A DNA stretch of 64,000 nucleotides from JAYREN01 sp963663375. Its GTDB lineage: Bacteria > Acidobacteriota > Holophagae > Holophagales > Holophagaceae. The stretch is taken from NCBI GenBank assembly GCA_963663375.1, contig OY760195.1, forward strand, positions 2,108,001-2,172,000, in the 5' to 3' direction. The stretch's first letter is position 1. Every line of letters begins with the position of its first letter. Below, one piece after another: positions 35,219 through 42,709 of the stretch. The notes below the pieces were generated by a model. It worked only from the letters and a program-made list of their open reading frames with translations, did not search any database and was not told the DNA's origin. The position numbers and the translations under genes are program-made.

Positions 35219-35695
35219 TCATTCGCGGACGGATTCCAGCGCCATCAGCCGCGCCTTGGTCTCCAGACTACCGAAGAGGCTGAAGCCCCCTGGCCCATTA
35301 GCCGCCACCACCCGATGACAGGGAATGAGGATGGGCAGCGGATTCTTTGCCATCACCTGGCCCACCGCCCGGGCCGCCCCGGGAGTACCCGCCATGCGGG
35401 CCAGTTGACCGTAGGTGAACGTTTCCCCGGGCGCCGTAGCCCGCAGCGCCTCCAGCACCCGGCGCGTGAAGGGGGGAAGGCCCTCCAGATCTAAAGGGAT
35501 GTTGGACAGATCCCCAGGCTGCCCACCGAGGTGGTCTCGCAGTGTCGCCGTCGCCTCGCGCACCCAGTCCGGCGGCTCTCCCTCGTCAATCCCTGGGCGC
35601 TCCGAACCCGCCAGGTGCAGCTGCGACAGCCCCCGGCTATTCCACCCCAAGGCGATCCAACCCAGCTCGGTTTCAAAGGCAGTCCATTCGGCCAT
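35219..35695 (-). CDS. ogt: Methylated-DNA-protein cysteine methyltransferase
   Basis: 158 residues. The active site is ILIPCHRVVAANG, with the helix-turn-helix arginine finger in GTPGAARAVGQVMAKNPLP. It repairs O6-methylguanine by suicide alkyl transfer. Its start lies 17 bases from an orphaned ruvX start on the other strand, showing the ancestral ogt/ruvX divergent pair before island insertion. Confidence 0.93.
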   Translation of the reverse strand: MAEWTAFETELGWIALGWNSRGLSQLHLAGSERPGIDEGEPPDWVREATATLRDHLGGQPGDLSNIPLDLEGLPPFTRRVLEALRATAPGETFTYGQLARMAGTPGAARAVGQVMAKNPLPILIPCHRVVAANGPGGFSLFGSLETKARLMALESVRE

Positions 35696-35696
35696 G

Positions 35697-35745
35697 GGTT
35701 TAGGATGGCAGGATGCGCTGGCTCTCCATCGATCACGGCACCAAG
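35697..35745 (+). repeat. Left 49-bp direct repeat bounding the lanthipeptide island
   Basis: GGTTTAGGATGGCAGGATGC through GGCACCAAG is identical to 51983-52031 except for C/T at offset 21, a synonymous third-codon change (CGC versus CGT). It contains the ribosome site, start and first eleven codons of ruvX. Similarity stops abruptly on both sides. Confidence 0.85.
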
Positions 35746-35829
35746 GAACAGTCTTGGCTTGGGTGCAATTCGTTCGTACCCAAAACGACCAAAGCATTCA
35801 GTCAATGTATAGGGCAAAAATGGCCCTGA
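35713..35829 (+). pseudogene. ruvX: Truncated ruvX 5' end
   Basis: Frame from ATG 35713 reads MRWLSIDHGTK, identical to the start of intact RuvX at 51999, then diverges into unrelated residues and stops at 35827. It is the left-junction scar of the island and not expected to function. Confidence 0.8.
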
Positions 35830-35966
35830 TTGGTTCCCCCGGCATACCGAGGTCTTTGCCGGATCCAACAACCATAATCCTGGCCTAATCATCCGGGCTC
35901 CAAAAAAACACTGGGAGCCGCACCAATGTTGGAACTTAGTAGGTTCATGGTATCACCCAAGGGGTG

Positions 35967-36260
35967 ATGGCTAAGCGACCGCGACTCTTCGATGTAGGTG
36001 GAATCCAGGTGGAGATCGGGCCCCCGATCTCGACAGACGGCGGCCTTGTCTTTGTGGCGCGGCATGTCCGCGGATCGGCGTGATTCAGGGCAGTGGTGCC
36101 TGCGGTGCGCGCCGCGATCGCTGGCTTTGACGGCCAAGGTTTCGGCTTTGTGAGCGAGGAGAAGCTCGTGCGCACGCTGCTGGCGCTGATCTGCGGCTTC
36201 GCCATGGGCTATCGTTCGGGCAAGGAGATCGCGGATGTGATCGACGCGGCCCGCCACTGG
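35967..36260 (+). pseudogene. Decayed transposase fragments
   Basis: A short frame (35967-36083) reads RPRLFDVGGIQVEIGPPIST then DGGLVFV, like the N-terminus of DDE transposases of IS1380-like type. A second frame (36093-36260) continues with KLVRTLLALICGFAMGYRSG. Stops and frame changes break it. A hairpin (ATCACCC-AAG-GGGTGAT, 35952-35968) covers the start. Family assignment is tentative. Confidence 0.4.
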
Positions 36261-36302
36261 TTCTCCAGGACCCTTGCCTTTCGGGAGTCGAGACAAGGGA
36301 TC

Positions 36303-36470
36303 TGCGGATACCGCGTTTGGCGCAATGCGCAGGACCCCAACCAGCGATGGCGTCACAGCCGTGGCCTGGTGGAAGGCGTAACGGGCATCGGCCTCGCCCT
36401 TATGGCGGCAGCCACGCCTCTAGAGCCCGCCTGGGACCAGTGCATGTGTGTGAATCTCTCGGCGATGTAG
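36303..36470 (+). pseudogene. C-terminal remnant of a LanC cyclase
   Basis: The last 55 codons of an open frame read ...SRGLVEGVTGIGLALMAAAT PLEPAWDQ and stop at 36470. This matches the C-termini of both intact LanC proteins here (FGILEGAAGVGLAFLAAISP and PGLLEGAAGVGLALLAALGI, each followed by EPxWDR). The zinc-binding part is missing, so it cannot be active. It directly precedes a precursor gene, the same pairing as elsewhere in the island. Confidence 0.7.
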
Positions 36471-36487
36471 CTTTGTAGCTTTGTAGC

Positions 36488-36516
36488 TTGACAATAAATC
36501 AATCCCAGGAAATTCT
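36488..36516 (+). promoter_or_regulatory. Candidate promoter for precursor A1
   Basis: A perfect -35 box TTGACA (36488-36493) sits after a short tandem repeat (TAGCTTTG x2-3). A weak -10 (AATTCT) lies 17 bases on, 28 bases before the A1 start. Confidence 0.35.
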
Positions 36517-36543
36517 CTTTTCACAACCCAACAAGGAGCTCTC

Positions 36544-36705
36544 ATGAGCCTGAAACTCAACAAGGAAACCCTGCGCATCATCTCCGGTGAAGCCGTGGTA
36601 GGAGGTGGTCGTGGGGACGTCTATTACAGTTCCATGGTTCCCGTGGAGGACCCCAAGGGTCTCTGTGCAATGTGCGCAACAGTGGAATTCAATACTTGCC
36701 AGTAA
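36544..36705 (+). CDS. Class I lanthipeptide precursor A1
   Basis: 53 residues, ATG with GGAG five bases upstream. The leader has LKLNKETLRIIS, the same L-x-L-N-K-E-T-L motif as the other three precursors, and ends in a Gly run (residues 20-22) suited to a C39 double-glycine protease. The core (about 31 residues) has Ser29, Ser30, Thr46, Thr51 and Cys41, Cys44, Cys52, including CAMC. Thus two or three thio-ether rings are possible. It is followed by a rho-independent terminator. Confidence 0.8.
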   Translation: MSLKLNKETLRIISGEAVVGGGRGDVYYSSMVPVEDPKGLCAMCATVEFNTCQ

Positions 36706-36776
36706 GAAATTTATTCATAATCTATTCAAAATACAAGAAGCATTCTGAGTAATTCTCGTTTCGCTAATTCCTTGTC

Positions 36777-36805
36777 AAAGCGCCTCAACAACTTGAGGCG
36801 CTTTT
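36777..36805 (+). terminator. Rho-independent terminator after precursor A1
   Basis: AAAGCGCCTCAA, loop CAAC, TTGAGGCGCTTT followed by T: a perfect 12-bp stem about 70 bases after the A1 stop. Confidence 0.8.
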
Positions 36806-37194
36806 CATTGTCTTTGGTGGGGTTCACGAAGATCATCATTCTCCCCTACGGGTTGAGGGGCATCACACTGACTCGGATTGTGGAGTGGGCTCCGATCGCG
36901 GTGGGATTCGCTGGGAGGGGTTCTTATCTTCGCGCTGACGACGGTGGCCCAGGCGGCTCGGATGTAATTGAGGGCAGAGGCGGAGCCGCTAGCTGCAGAA
37001 CTATCGATAGAGGCTTTGGAGGGCTCCGGGGCAAAGGCGCGAAAGCTTAGGGGGCTTGGTTGCCCGCGACTCACAGCAAAGGTGGTGGTACGCACAGACC
37101 AGCTGTCCTCACCTTTGGTTGGCTTGAGGCTGAGTCAGCGTTTCATTTGCTCGCCAAGGCGCCCTAGCATTGGACATTGGCGTCGGGAGACGGG
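36806..37194. other. Gene-free decayed sequence inside the island
   Basis: No frame in this stretch has recognisable protein features; short frames on both strands are broken and compositionally odd. It probably represents remains of the IS-like element whose ends are seen at 35940 and 37440. Confidence 0.4.
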
Positions 37195-37440
37195 CTAAAA
37201 GGCGCTCACAAACTGCTCAAAGAGCTGATCCGCCATGCCGCAGTTAAGGCGATGTGTAGCGAACCTCGCCGTGCATCGCCTGGGCTGGCGCCGATGATTC
37301 GCGCAGCTACCTTCCATGAGAACAAGGCCCAGCCATCGGAATCGAAGGTCCAACCTCCACCAAGAGTTCACCCATACCAAAGCCTCTCGACCCCTTGGTT
37401 ATCACCTATTGGGGGATGCCATGGGCCTGCTTTTTAAAAG
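37195..37440 (-). pseudogene. Inverted second copy of the decayed IS 5' end
   Basis: On the minus strand from about 37430, the text GGCCCATGGCATCCCCCAAT and following bases resembles the left remnant at 35943 (GGTTCATGGTATCACCCAAG). Its translation includes LLVEVGPSIP, matching IQVEIGPPIS in the left copy. The two remnants face each other with precursor A1 between them. Confidence 0.4.
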
Positions 37441-37477
37441 CCAGCATGGGTTTCGCATTTTGGGAGATCAGAATGGT

Positions 37478-38788
37478 GGCTCTTCGCTGAATCGTGTGGG
37501 TAGAGCCTCAGGGTGAGGTCGGTTCTTGGTCCAATAGAGGGATGGACACGAACCTTCTTTTCACGGCGGCCCTCGGGCTTCAACCTCCTTGGGAGGTGAA
37601 GTCACTGGAGTTCAATGCACGCGAGCGTCGACTAGACATCCTGGTGGACTTCCAGCGAGGGGCCTCCTTCCCATGCCCTGAGTGCGGTGCGCCAAGCAAG
37701 GCTCACGACACGGAGGAGAAGACTTGGCGCCACCTGGACTTCTTCCAGCACGCGGCCTATCTCACGGCCCGGGTGCCTCGCTGCAAATGCGAGACCCACG
37801 GCGTGAAGACCGTCGATGTTCCCTGGGGGCGGAAGGGCTCCGGTTTCACCCTGATGTTCGAGGCGCTGATCATGGTCCTCGCCCGCGAGATGCCCGTGAG
37901 AGCGGTGGCCCGGCTAATGGGTGAGCACGACACACGGATCTGGCGCGTGGTAAAGCTCCACACGGATGAAGCACGGGCGAAGCTGGACTTCTCCACGGTC
38001 GAGACGATCTGCGTCGATGACAAGTCCTACCGACGCGGCCACACCTACCTCAGCTTCTTCATGGATTTGGATTTGCGGCGGGTGATGTTCGGCACGGAAG
38101 GGCGGAATGCGGCCACCCTGGGCGCCTTCGTGGAGGACCTGAAGGCGCATGGGGGAAAGGCCGAGCAGATCCAGGACGTGTGTTGCGACATGTCCCCGGC
38201 GTTCATTGCAGGCATCCAGGAGCACCTGCCCAAGGCCGAGATCACCCTCGATCGCTTTCACCTGATGAAGTTGATGAATGACGCCCTGGACGCCGTGCGG
38301 CGCTCAGAGTCACCAGCCACGCCAGGCCTTAAGAAGACCCGCTACTACTGGCTGAGAAACCCCGGCGATCTAACGAAATCCCAGAAGGCCCGCCTCAAGG
38401 AGCTGAAGGCCATGAACCTCCAGACCGTGGAGGCCTACCAGATGAAGCTCCTCCTGCAGGATTTCTTTGAACAACCCAATCGCCGAGCCGGAGGCATGTT
38501 CCTCAACGACTGGTGCGCCATGGCTCATTCCAGTGGCATAGGGCCTTTGGTGAGGCTGGCCGCGACGTTCCAATCCCATCGCAGGGGCATCCTCAACTGG
38601 TGGCGCAGCCAGATCAGCAACGGCCTCATCGAAGGCATCAACAGCCTCATCCAGGCCGCCATCGCCAAAGCCCGAGGCTACCGCAACCCCCACAACCTCA
38701 TCTCCATCGCCTACCTCATCGCCGGCAAACTCGACTTCAATAACGTCCCCACCCGGGCACCACTACCCACATGAAATAGCGAAGAACC
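37478..38788 (+). mobile_element. Intact ISL3-family insertion sequence with 8-bp target duplication
   Basis: Imperfect terminal inverted repeats of about 27 bp start GGCTCTTCGCTGAATC (left) and, on the other strand, GGTTCTTCGCTATTTC (right), both ending GTGGGTAG. The element is bracketed by a perfect direct repeat AGAATGGT (37470-37477 and 38789-38796), the 8-bp duplication typical of ISL3. It encodes one full transposase. The perfect duplication indicates recent insertion. Confidence 0.92.
37542..38774 (+). CDS. ISL3-family transposase
   Basis: 410 residues, full length. It begins with an N-terminal zinc ribbon (FPCPECGAPSKAHD and PRCKCETHG), then a helix-turn-helix (MPVRAVARLMGEHDTRIWRVV) and the DDE catalytic domain with Asp in ICVDDKSYRRGHTY, Asp in VCCDMSPAF, and Glu in SNGLIEGINSLIQ. 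No frameshift or stop, so it is probably active. ATG 37542 follows AGAGGG. Confidence 0.92.
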   Translation: MDTNLLFTAALGLQPPWEVKSLEFNARERRLDILVDFQRGASFPCPECGAPSKAHDTEEKTWRHLDFFQHAAYLTARVPRCKCETHGVKTVDVPWGRKGSGFTLMFEALIMVLAREMPVRAVARLMGEHDTRIWRVVKLHTDEARAKLDFSTVETICVDDKSYRRGHTYLSFFMDLDLRRVMFGTEGRNAATLGAFVEDLKAHGGKAEQIQDVCCDMSPAFIAGIQEHLPKAEITLDRFHLMKLMNDALDAVRRSESPATPGLKKTRYYWLRNPGDLTKSQKARLKELKAMNLQTVEAYQMKLLLQDFFEQPNRRAGGMFLNDWCAMAHSSGIGPLVRLAATFQSHRRGILNWWRSQISNGLIEGINSLIQAAIAKARGYRNPHNLISIAYLIAGKLDFNNVPTRAPLPT

Positions 38789-38840
38789 AGAATGGTTATG
38801 TTAATTTGAAATAATTGCAACATTACCGCCAGGAAATCTG

Positions 38841-38869
38841 TTGACATGCTTCGCCATCCGGAACAAAAT
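38841..38869 (+). promoter_or_regulatory. Candidate promoter for precursor A2
   Basis: Perfect -35 TTGACA (38841-38846), 17-base spacer, then CAAAAT as a -10. It lies about 105 bases before the A2 start in AT-rich DNA next to the IS element. Confidence 0.45.
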
Positions 38870-38973
38870 TTTCGGCGAACCCCTGCGCAAGGTTTCTAAC
38901 AGCCCCCACTCAGTCAATGCCAAGGCTACTCTTGGCTCTCCAAGTCCATTGTCACCAAAAAAAAGGAAACGTC

Positions 38974-39150
38974 ATGAAATTTAATTCCAAGCTCGATATC
39001 TCCAAAGAAACCCTCCACCGCCTGTCCGAAGCCGAAGCTGTCCACGGCGGTCTCGTTCCGAGGCCACTTACCAATTGCTGTCCGACGTCTGCAACAAATA
39101 ATACCTATTACGCGGGCGACAAGTTTTGTGTGCTTTGCAGCGCGGATTAA
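38974..39150 (+). CDS. Class I lanthipeptide precursor A2
   Basis: 58 residues from ATG 38974, which follows AAAAGGAAACGTC. The leader holds KLDISKETLHRLSEAEAVHG with a double glycine at residues 25-26. The 32-residue core has Cys35, Cys36, Cys52, Cys55 and Thr33, Thr38, Ser39, Thr41, Thr44, Ser56, including CVLC near the end. The gene lies just upstream of lanC1, with a terminator between. No similarity to a named lantibiotic core is recognised. Confidence 0.82.
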   Translation: MKFNSKLDISKETLHRLSEAEAVHGGLVPRPLTNCCPTSATNNTYYAGDKFCVLCSAD

Positions 39151-39213
39151 AACAGTAGCTTAAGGGCTGGCTTCGGCGTCAAGGTCGGGCCCTGCTCAAA
39201 CACCTGCGATTGC

Positions 39214-39253
39214 ACCCCAGGGGACTCCGCCTCCTGGGGTATTCATATTTTTT
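39214..39253 (+). terminator. Terminator between precursor A2 and lanC1
   Basis: ACCCCAGG / CCTGGGGT stem (39214-39221 with 39233-39240), then ATTCATATTTTTTTC. Because lanC1 begins 33 bases later and no separate promoter is clear, it may be a leaky terminator that sets a high precursor-to-enzyme ratio. Confidence 0.65.
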
Positions 39254-39285
39254 TCTTTAAATGCATTATCTGGATTACGACGACC

Positions 39286-40584
39286 ATGCATACCTCTGAG
39301 ACCAGATGGAGACCCCTAATTGAAGGAGAGAATGCGGCGCCCTTTCTGAGTGAGGCCACCAGTTTGGCACACTACCTCAAGGAGCAGTTTTTCAATGCCG
39401 AGCGGTCGAAATTTCCGGCGTCCTTGGCCTCGGGCAGTACGGGCATGGCAATCTTCTTCAGCCGAATGCATCTCGTGGATCCCAATGGGGGATGGGACGC
39501 CCTCACCGTGGAACTGCTTGAGCACGGTGTGGGCTCGTACGCCACAGGAATCCATGAGGCCACGCTCTTCGAAGGCTTCAGCGGCACCGCTTGGGCATTG
39601 GAAATTTTGCACCGGGACTTTTTTGATCCGAGCGACGAGGACCTTAACCGCATTTCAGACAAGGCTCTTGTACTCAACCTTAGAGGGCCCGCGCCCATCG
39701 AGGATTTCGACCTCGTCCGAGGTCTGACGGGCATCGGGACTTATGCATTGGAGCGAATGGACCACCTTTTCGGGCCCGTTCTCTTTGACGAGGTGATCCG
39801 CGCATTGGAGCGTCACTCCGAGAGGGCCGCCGATGGCATAACATGGCATCGGCGGCCTGAGCTCTTGCCAGCGTGGCAGCAGAAGCTCACGCCCAAAGGG
39901 CATTACAACCTGGGAATGGCCCACGGGAACGCTGGCATTATTGCCCTCCTCGCTTCGGCCAAAATTCGAAGGGTAGCGCATCCGGGGATTCTTCCGATGC
40001 TCGAAGGTGCCGTCGAGTGGCTGATAGCCAAGGGTTGCGCCACTCCACAGGCCGGGAGTTACGGCGAGGTTATTTCAAAGGGTAATGATGAATTCCATTC
40101 ATCTAAAGGACGAATTGCTTGGTGTTATGGCGATCTAGGTGTAGCAATCTCCCTATTCCTCGCTGCAAAAGCATGTGGTCGCGAGGATTTGGAAGAGGAA
40201 GGTGCCAGGCTTAGCCTCGAAATTGCCCGCAGAACAGCGAATTATTCTTCGGTTGGGGATGCCTGCATGTGCCATGGCTGGGCAGGGAACGGACACATGC
40301 TAAATCGGATCTACCAAACAAGTGGTTTGGAGGAAGTTGGAGAATCCGCCCGAATCTGGTACCGGAGGGCTCTGGAATATTGCCAGGCCGCCGAATACGG
40401 AGGCGCTACCCACTTCAGCCCGAAGGAACCCGATGACCCAAGGCCCTACGAACCATCCTTCGGAATTCTAGAAGGTGCCGCAGGCGTCGGACTCGCGTTC
40501 TTAGCGGCGATCAGTCCCCAGGAACCCATTTGGGACAGGATGTTTCTGGCCTCGGCACCCGAAGAGCGAAATAAGGAATCGTAA
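39286..40584 (+). CDS. lanC: Lanthionine synthetase C family cyclase (LanC1)
   Basis: 432 residues. LanC repeats of the GLxG type are seen (GLTGIGTYALE, GMAHGNAGIIALLA, GILEGAAGVGLAFLAA). Zinc ligands are present: Cys280 in IAWCYGD, and Cys329-His330 in CMCHGWAG. It should join Cys thiols to dehydrated Ser/Thr in the cytoplasm. It is the only biosynthetic enzyme on the plus strand of the island and sits directly after precursor A2. Confidence 0.9.
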   Translation: MHTSETRWRPLIEGENAAPFLSEATSLAHYLKEQFFNAERSKFPASLASGSTGMAIFFSRMHLVDPNGGWDALTVELLEHGVGSYATGIHEATLFEGFSGTAWALEILHRDFFDPSDEDLNRISDKALVLNLRGPAPIEDFDLVRGLTGIGTYALERMDHLFGPVLFDEVIRALERHSERAADGITWHRRPELLPAWQQKLTPKGHYNLGMAHGNAGIIALLASAKIRRVAHPGILPMLEGAVEWLIAKGCATPQAGSYGEVISKGNDEFHSSKGRIAWCYGDLGVAISLFLAAKACGREDLEEEGARLSLEIARRTANYSSVGDACMCHGWAGNGHMLNRIYQTSGLEEVGESARIWYRRALEYCQAAEYGGATHFSPKEPDDPRPYEPSFGILEGAAGVGLAFLAAISPQEPIWDRMFLASAPEERNKES

Positions 40585-40687
40585 TAGTGATGGTTTCGGG
40601 CCAGATCAGGGGAGATGGCCCGAACCTCAAAGCGCAGACCGAGACGAAACTGGTGTCCGGCGATGGGGTGAGGGTGCCAGGCCACCC

Positions 40688-42709
40688 TCACCCCATCGCC
40701 TCCGCGAGGGTTTCCATCTCATACAAACCGCTCTCAACTCTTGCGTCCACCCCTCTCCCCACCAACACCTCCTCGTGACTCGCGTAGATGACGGTCCGGC
40801 CTTGGAAGCGGGAGCATTGAAGGATGCGCTGGCGGCTGACCCAGTCCAGGTTGGATAAGGCCTCATCCAGGAGCAGGAGTTGTTTGTCTGAGGCCAAAAC
40901 AGCCGTGATGGCCACGAGCTGGCGCTGACCTCCGGAAAAATTACCACCGCCGGCGGCCACCATGGTCTGGTAGCCCATGGGGAGGGTTTTCACCCATTCA
41001 TCCAGGCCCGTTTCTTGAGCCACCTCGAAGAGGTGGGCCTTGGGGCGGTCACCGGAGAAGATTCGAAGGTTTTCTAGGATTGATCCGCTGGAGAGCTGGG
41101 GGAACTGAGGCAGGAAGACCATCAGACTCGCCGCTGCCATACTGTCTAGGCCGCCCATGCTGATGCGGCCGGTATCAGGCGTGTAGAGGCCCGCTAGCAG
41201 TTTCAGGAGCGTGCTCTTGCCGGAACCAGAGGCTCCCTTCACGTGATGGAAGGTTCCTGGCTGCACCCTGAGATTTGAGCCCTGGAGGATCCACGGGCCC
41301 TTTTCCTCGTAGCGGAACCACACATCCTCCGCCACCACGGGACCCGCGAGTGAGCGCGGGCCGCTCAATGACGCTCGGGGTTGGCGGGTCGTGGCAAAGG
41401 CTTCGTGAACTTCCGCCATCTGTGGCTTGGCCAGGGCGATGGAGAGCACCGTCTGGCTGAGGCTGGTCACGGCCCCCACGAAGGCACCGCTGAGCTGCGA
41501 GAAGGCCAGGAGCTCGCCCAGGGAGAGCTCCGCGCTCAATACCTTGAAACCGCCCCAGACGAGGATGCAGATGCTGCTGCCTTGGCTGAGGAATTCACTG
41601 ATCGCATCCTCCCAGAGGCCGATACGATCCTGCTTGAGGGCGTGGGCCAATTCCACGCTCAGCTTTCCCTTCCATCGCGCTAGCACCCAATTCTGGCTGC
41701 CCGTGGCCTTGAGCGTGGGGGCGCCGTTAAGGAGTTCTGCCAACGCGCTGTGTTCCGCCTGACTGGCCTTGATCTGTAGGCGCGTTTGTCTGGCTTGCAG
41801 ATAGCCAATGGCGGCGGAAGCGACGCTGAGCAGCAGTGCCCCCAAGATCACCACACCCGCTACGGCAGGCATGAGCATCATCATGTAGACCAGATAGGCC
41901 ACCGCGGTGCAGGCATCAAATATCGCGGCCAGTCCGCGATTAAGCACCAGGGCGCGAGCCCGCTTGATGCCACTGAAGGCCTGGAGCAGTTCGCCCAGAG
42001 TCTTGCCCTGAAGGTGTTTGTAGGGAAGGTGCAGCAGGTGATCGAAGAGGCCCTTCTCCAGCGCCACATCGATGCGCGTGGCAAAGGCGTTAAGGGTGAT
42101 GTCCCTTAGCCAGCCCGCCCAGGCCCTGAAGACAGCCGTGAGAATCATTCCGATGCATAGGATCTGAAGCAGGCTGCCCGCGCCCTTGGCTAGGGCACCA
42201 TCCATCATTTTGGTGGTGAGCCAGGGGGAGATGAGGGCGAGGCCCTGGACCAGTCCAGAGGCCCCCAAGGACATCAACAGGAACTGCCGGTGCGCCGGAA
42301 GCAGCTTCAGGAGGCGCAGCCAGAGCCCGCCCCTGTCGGGGAAGGCCTCACTTATTTCCAGGGCCGTGCCGGAGAAGGATTCCGCCAGAGTGCCTTCGGA
42401 GACGAGACCCGCGCCACCACCGTATTCCACCAACCAGCCCTGCGCGTTTCGCCTACGAAGGAGGATCCATTCGTCTTCATGTGTGAGGACCAGGGTGGGC
42501 AACGGCAGATGCGCCAGGTCACTGACATGGGCCTGTACGCATCGGACTTCCAAGCCGCTGGCACGGAACTTTTGGAACATCCCATCAAGGGTGAAGTCAC
42601 CATCGCCCTCCTCGTCCAGCATTTGCAGGCTGGTCTTGATCCCCCGGTGCACTAGGATGCGCCAAAGGGCGATGCGGGCGGGGAGGCCCTTCAAACGCAG
42701 ATCACCCAC
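40688..42709 (-). CDS. ABC transporter permease/ATPase with degenerate C39-like domain
   Basis: 673 residues, GTG start overlapping the upstream gene's stop by eight bases, with GGAGG six bases before. The N-terminal 120 residues align with the C39 domain of the neighbour (LPLPTLVLTHEDEWILLRRR versus LPLPAILHWEFKHFVVLERI), but the catalytic Cys is absent, the His position is Trp81 and the Asp position is Glu95. Six membrane spans follow, then an ATPase with Walker A GASGSGKSTLL, signature FSGGQRQLV, and Walker B LLLLDEALSNLD. It likely forms a heterodimer with the C39 transporter, binding but not cutting leaders. Confidence 0.85.
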   Translation of the reverse strand: MGDLRLKGLPARIALWRILVHRGIKTSLQMLDEEGDGDFTLDGMFQKFRASGLEVRCVQAHVSDLAHLPLPTLVLTHEDEWILLRRRNAQGWLVEYGGGAGLVSEGTLAESFSGTALEISEAFPDRGGLWLRLLKLLPAHRQFLLMSLGASGLVQGLALISPWLTTKMMDGALAKGAGSLLQILCIGMILTAVFRAWAGWLRDITLNAFATRIDVALEKGLFDHLLHLPYKHLQGKTLGELLQAFSGIKRARALVLNRGLAAIFDACTAVAYLVYMMMLMPAVAGVVILGALLLSVASAAIGYLQARQTRLQIKASQAEHSALAELLNGAPTLKATGSQNWVLARWKGKLSVELAHALKQDRIGLWEDAISEFLSQGSSICILVWGGFKVLSAELSLGELLAFSQLSGAFVGAVTSLSQTVLSIALAKPQMAEVHEAFATTRQPRASLSGPRSLAGPVVAEDVWFRYEEKGPWILQGSNLRVQPGTFHHVKGASGSGKSTLLKLLAGLYTPDTGRISMGGLDSMAAASLMVFLPQFPQLSSGSILENLRIFSGDRPKAHLFEVAQETGLDEWVKTLPMGYQTMVAAGGGNFSGGQRQLVAITAVLASDKQLLLLDEALSNLDWVSRQRILQCSRFQGRTVIYASHEEVLVGRGVDARVESGLYEMETLAEAMG

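Noticed and set aside
35746..35940. Integrase or excisionase gene at the island's left end
   Set aside because: Read in all frames, this stretch has no recombinase motif; nothing is called.
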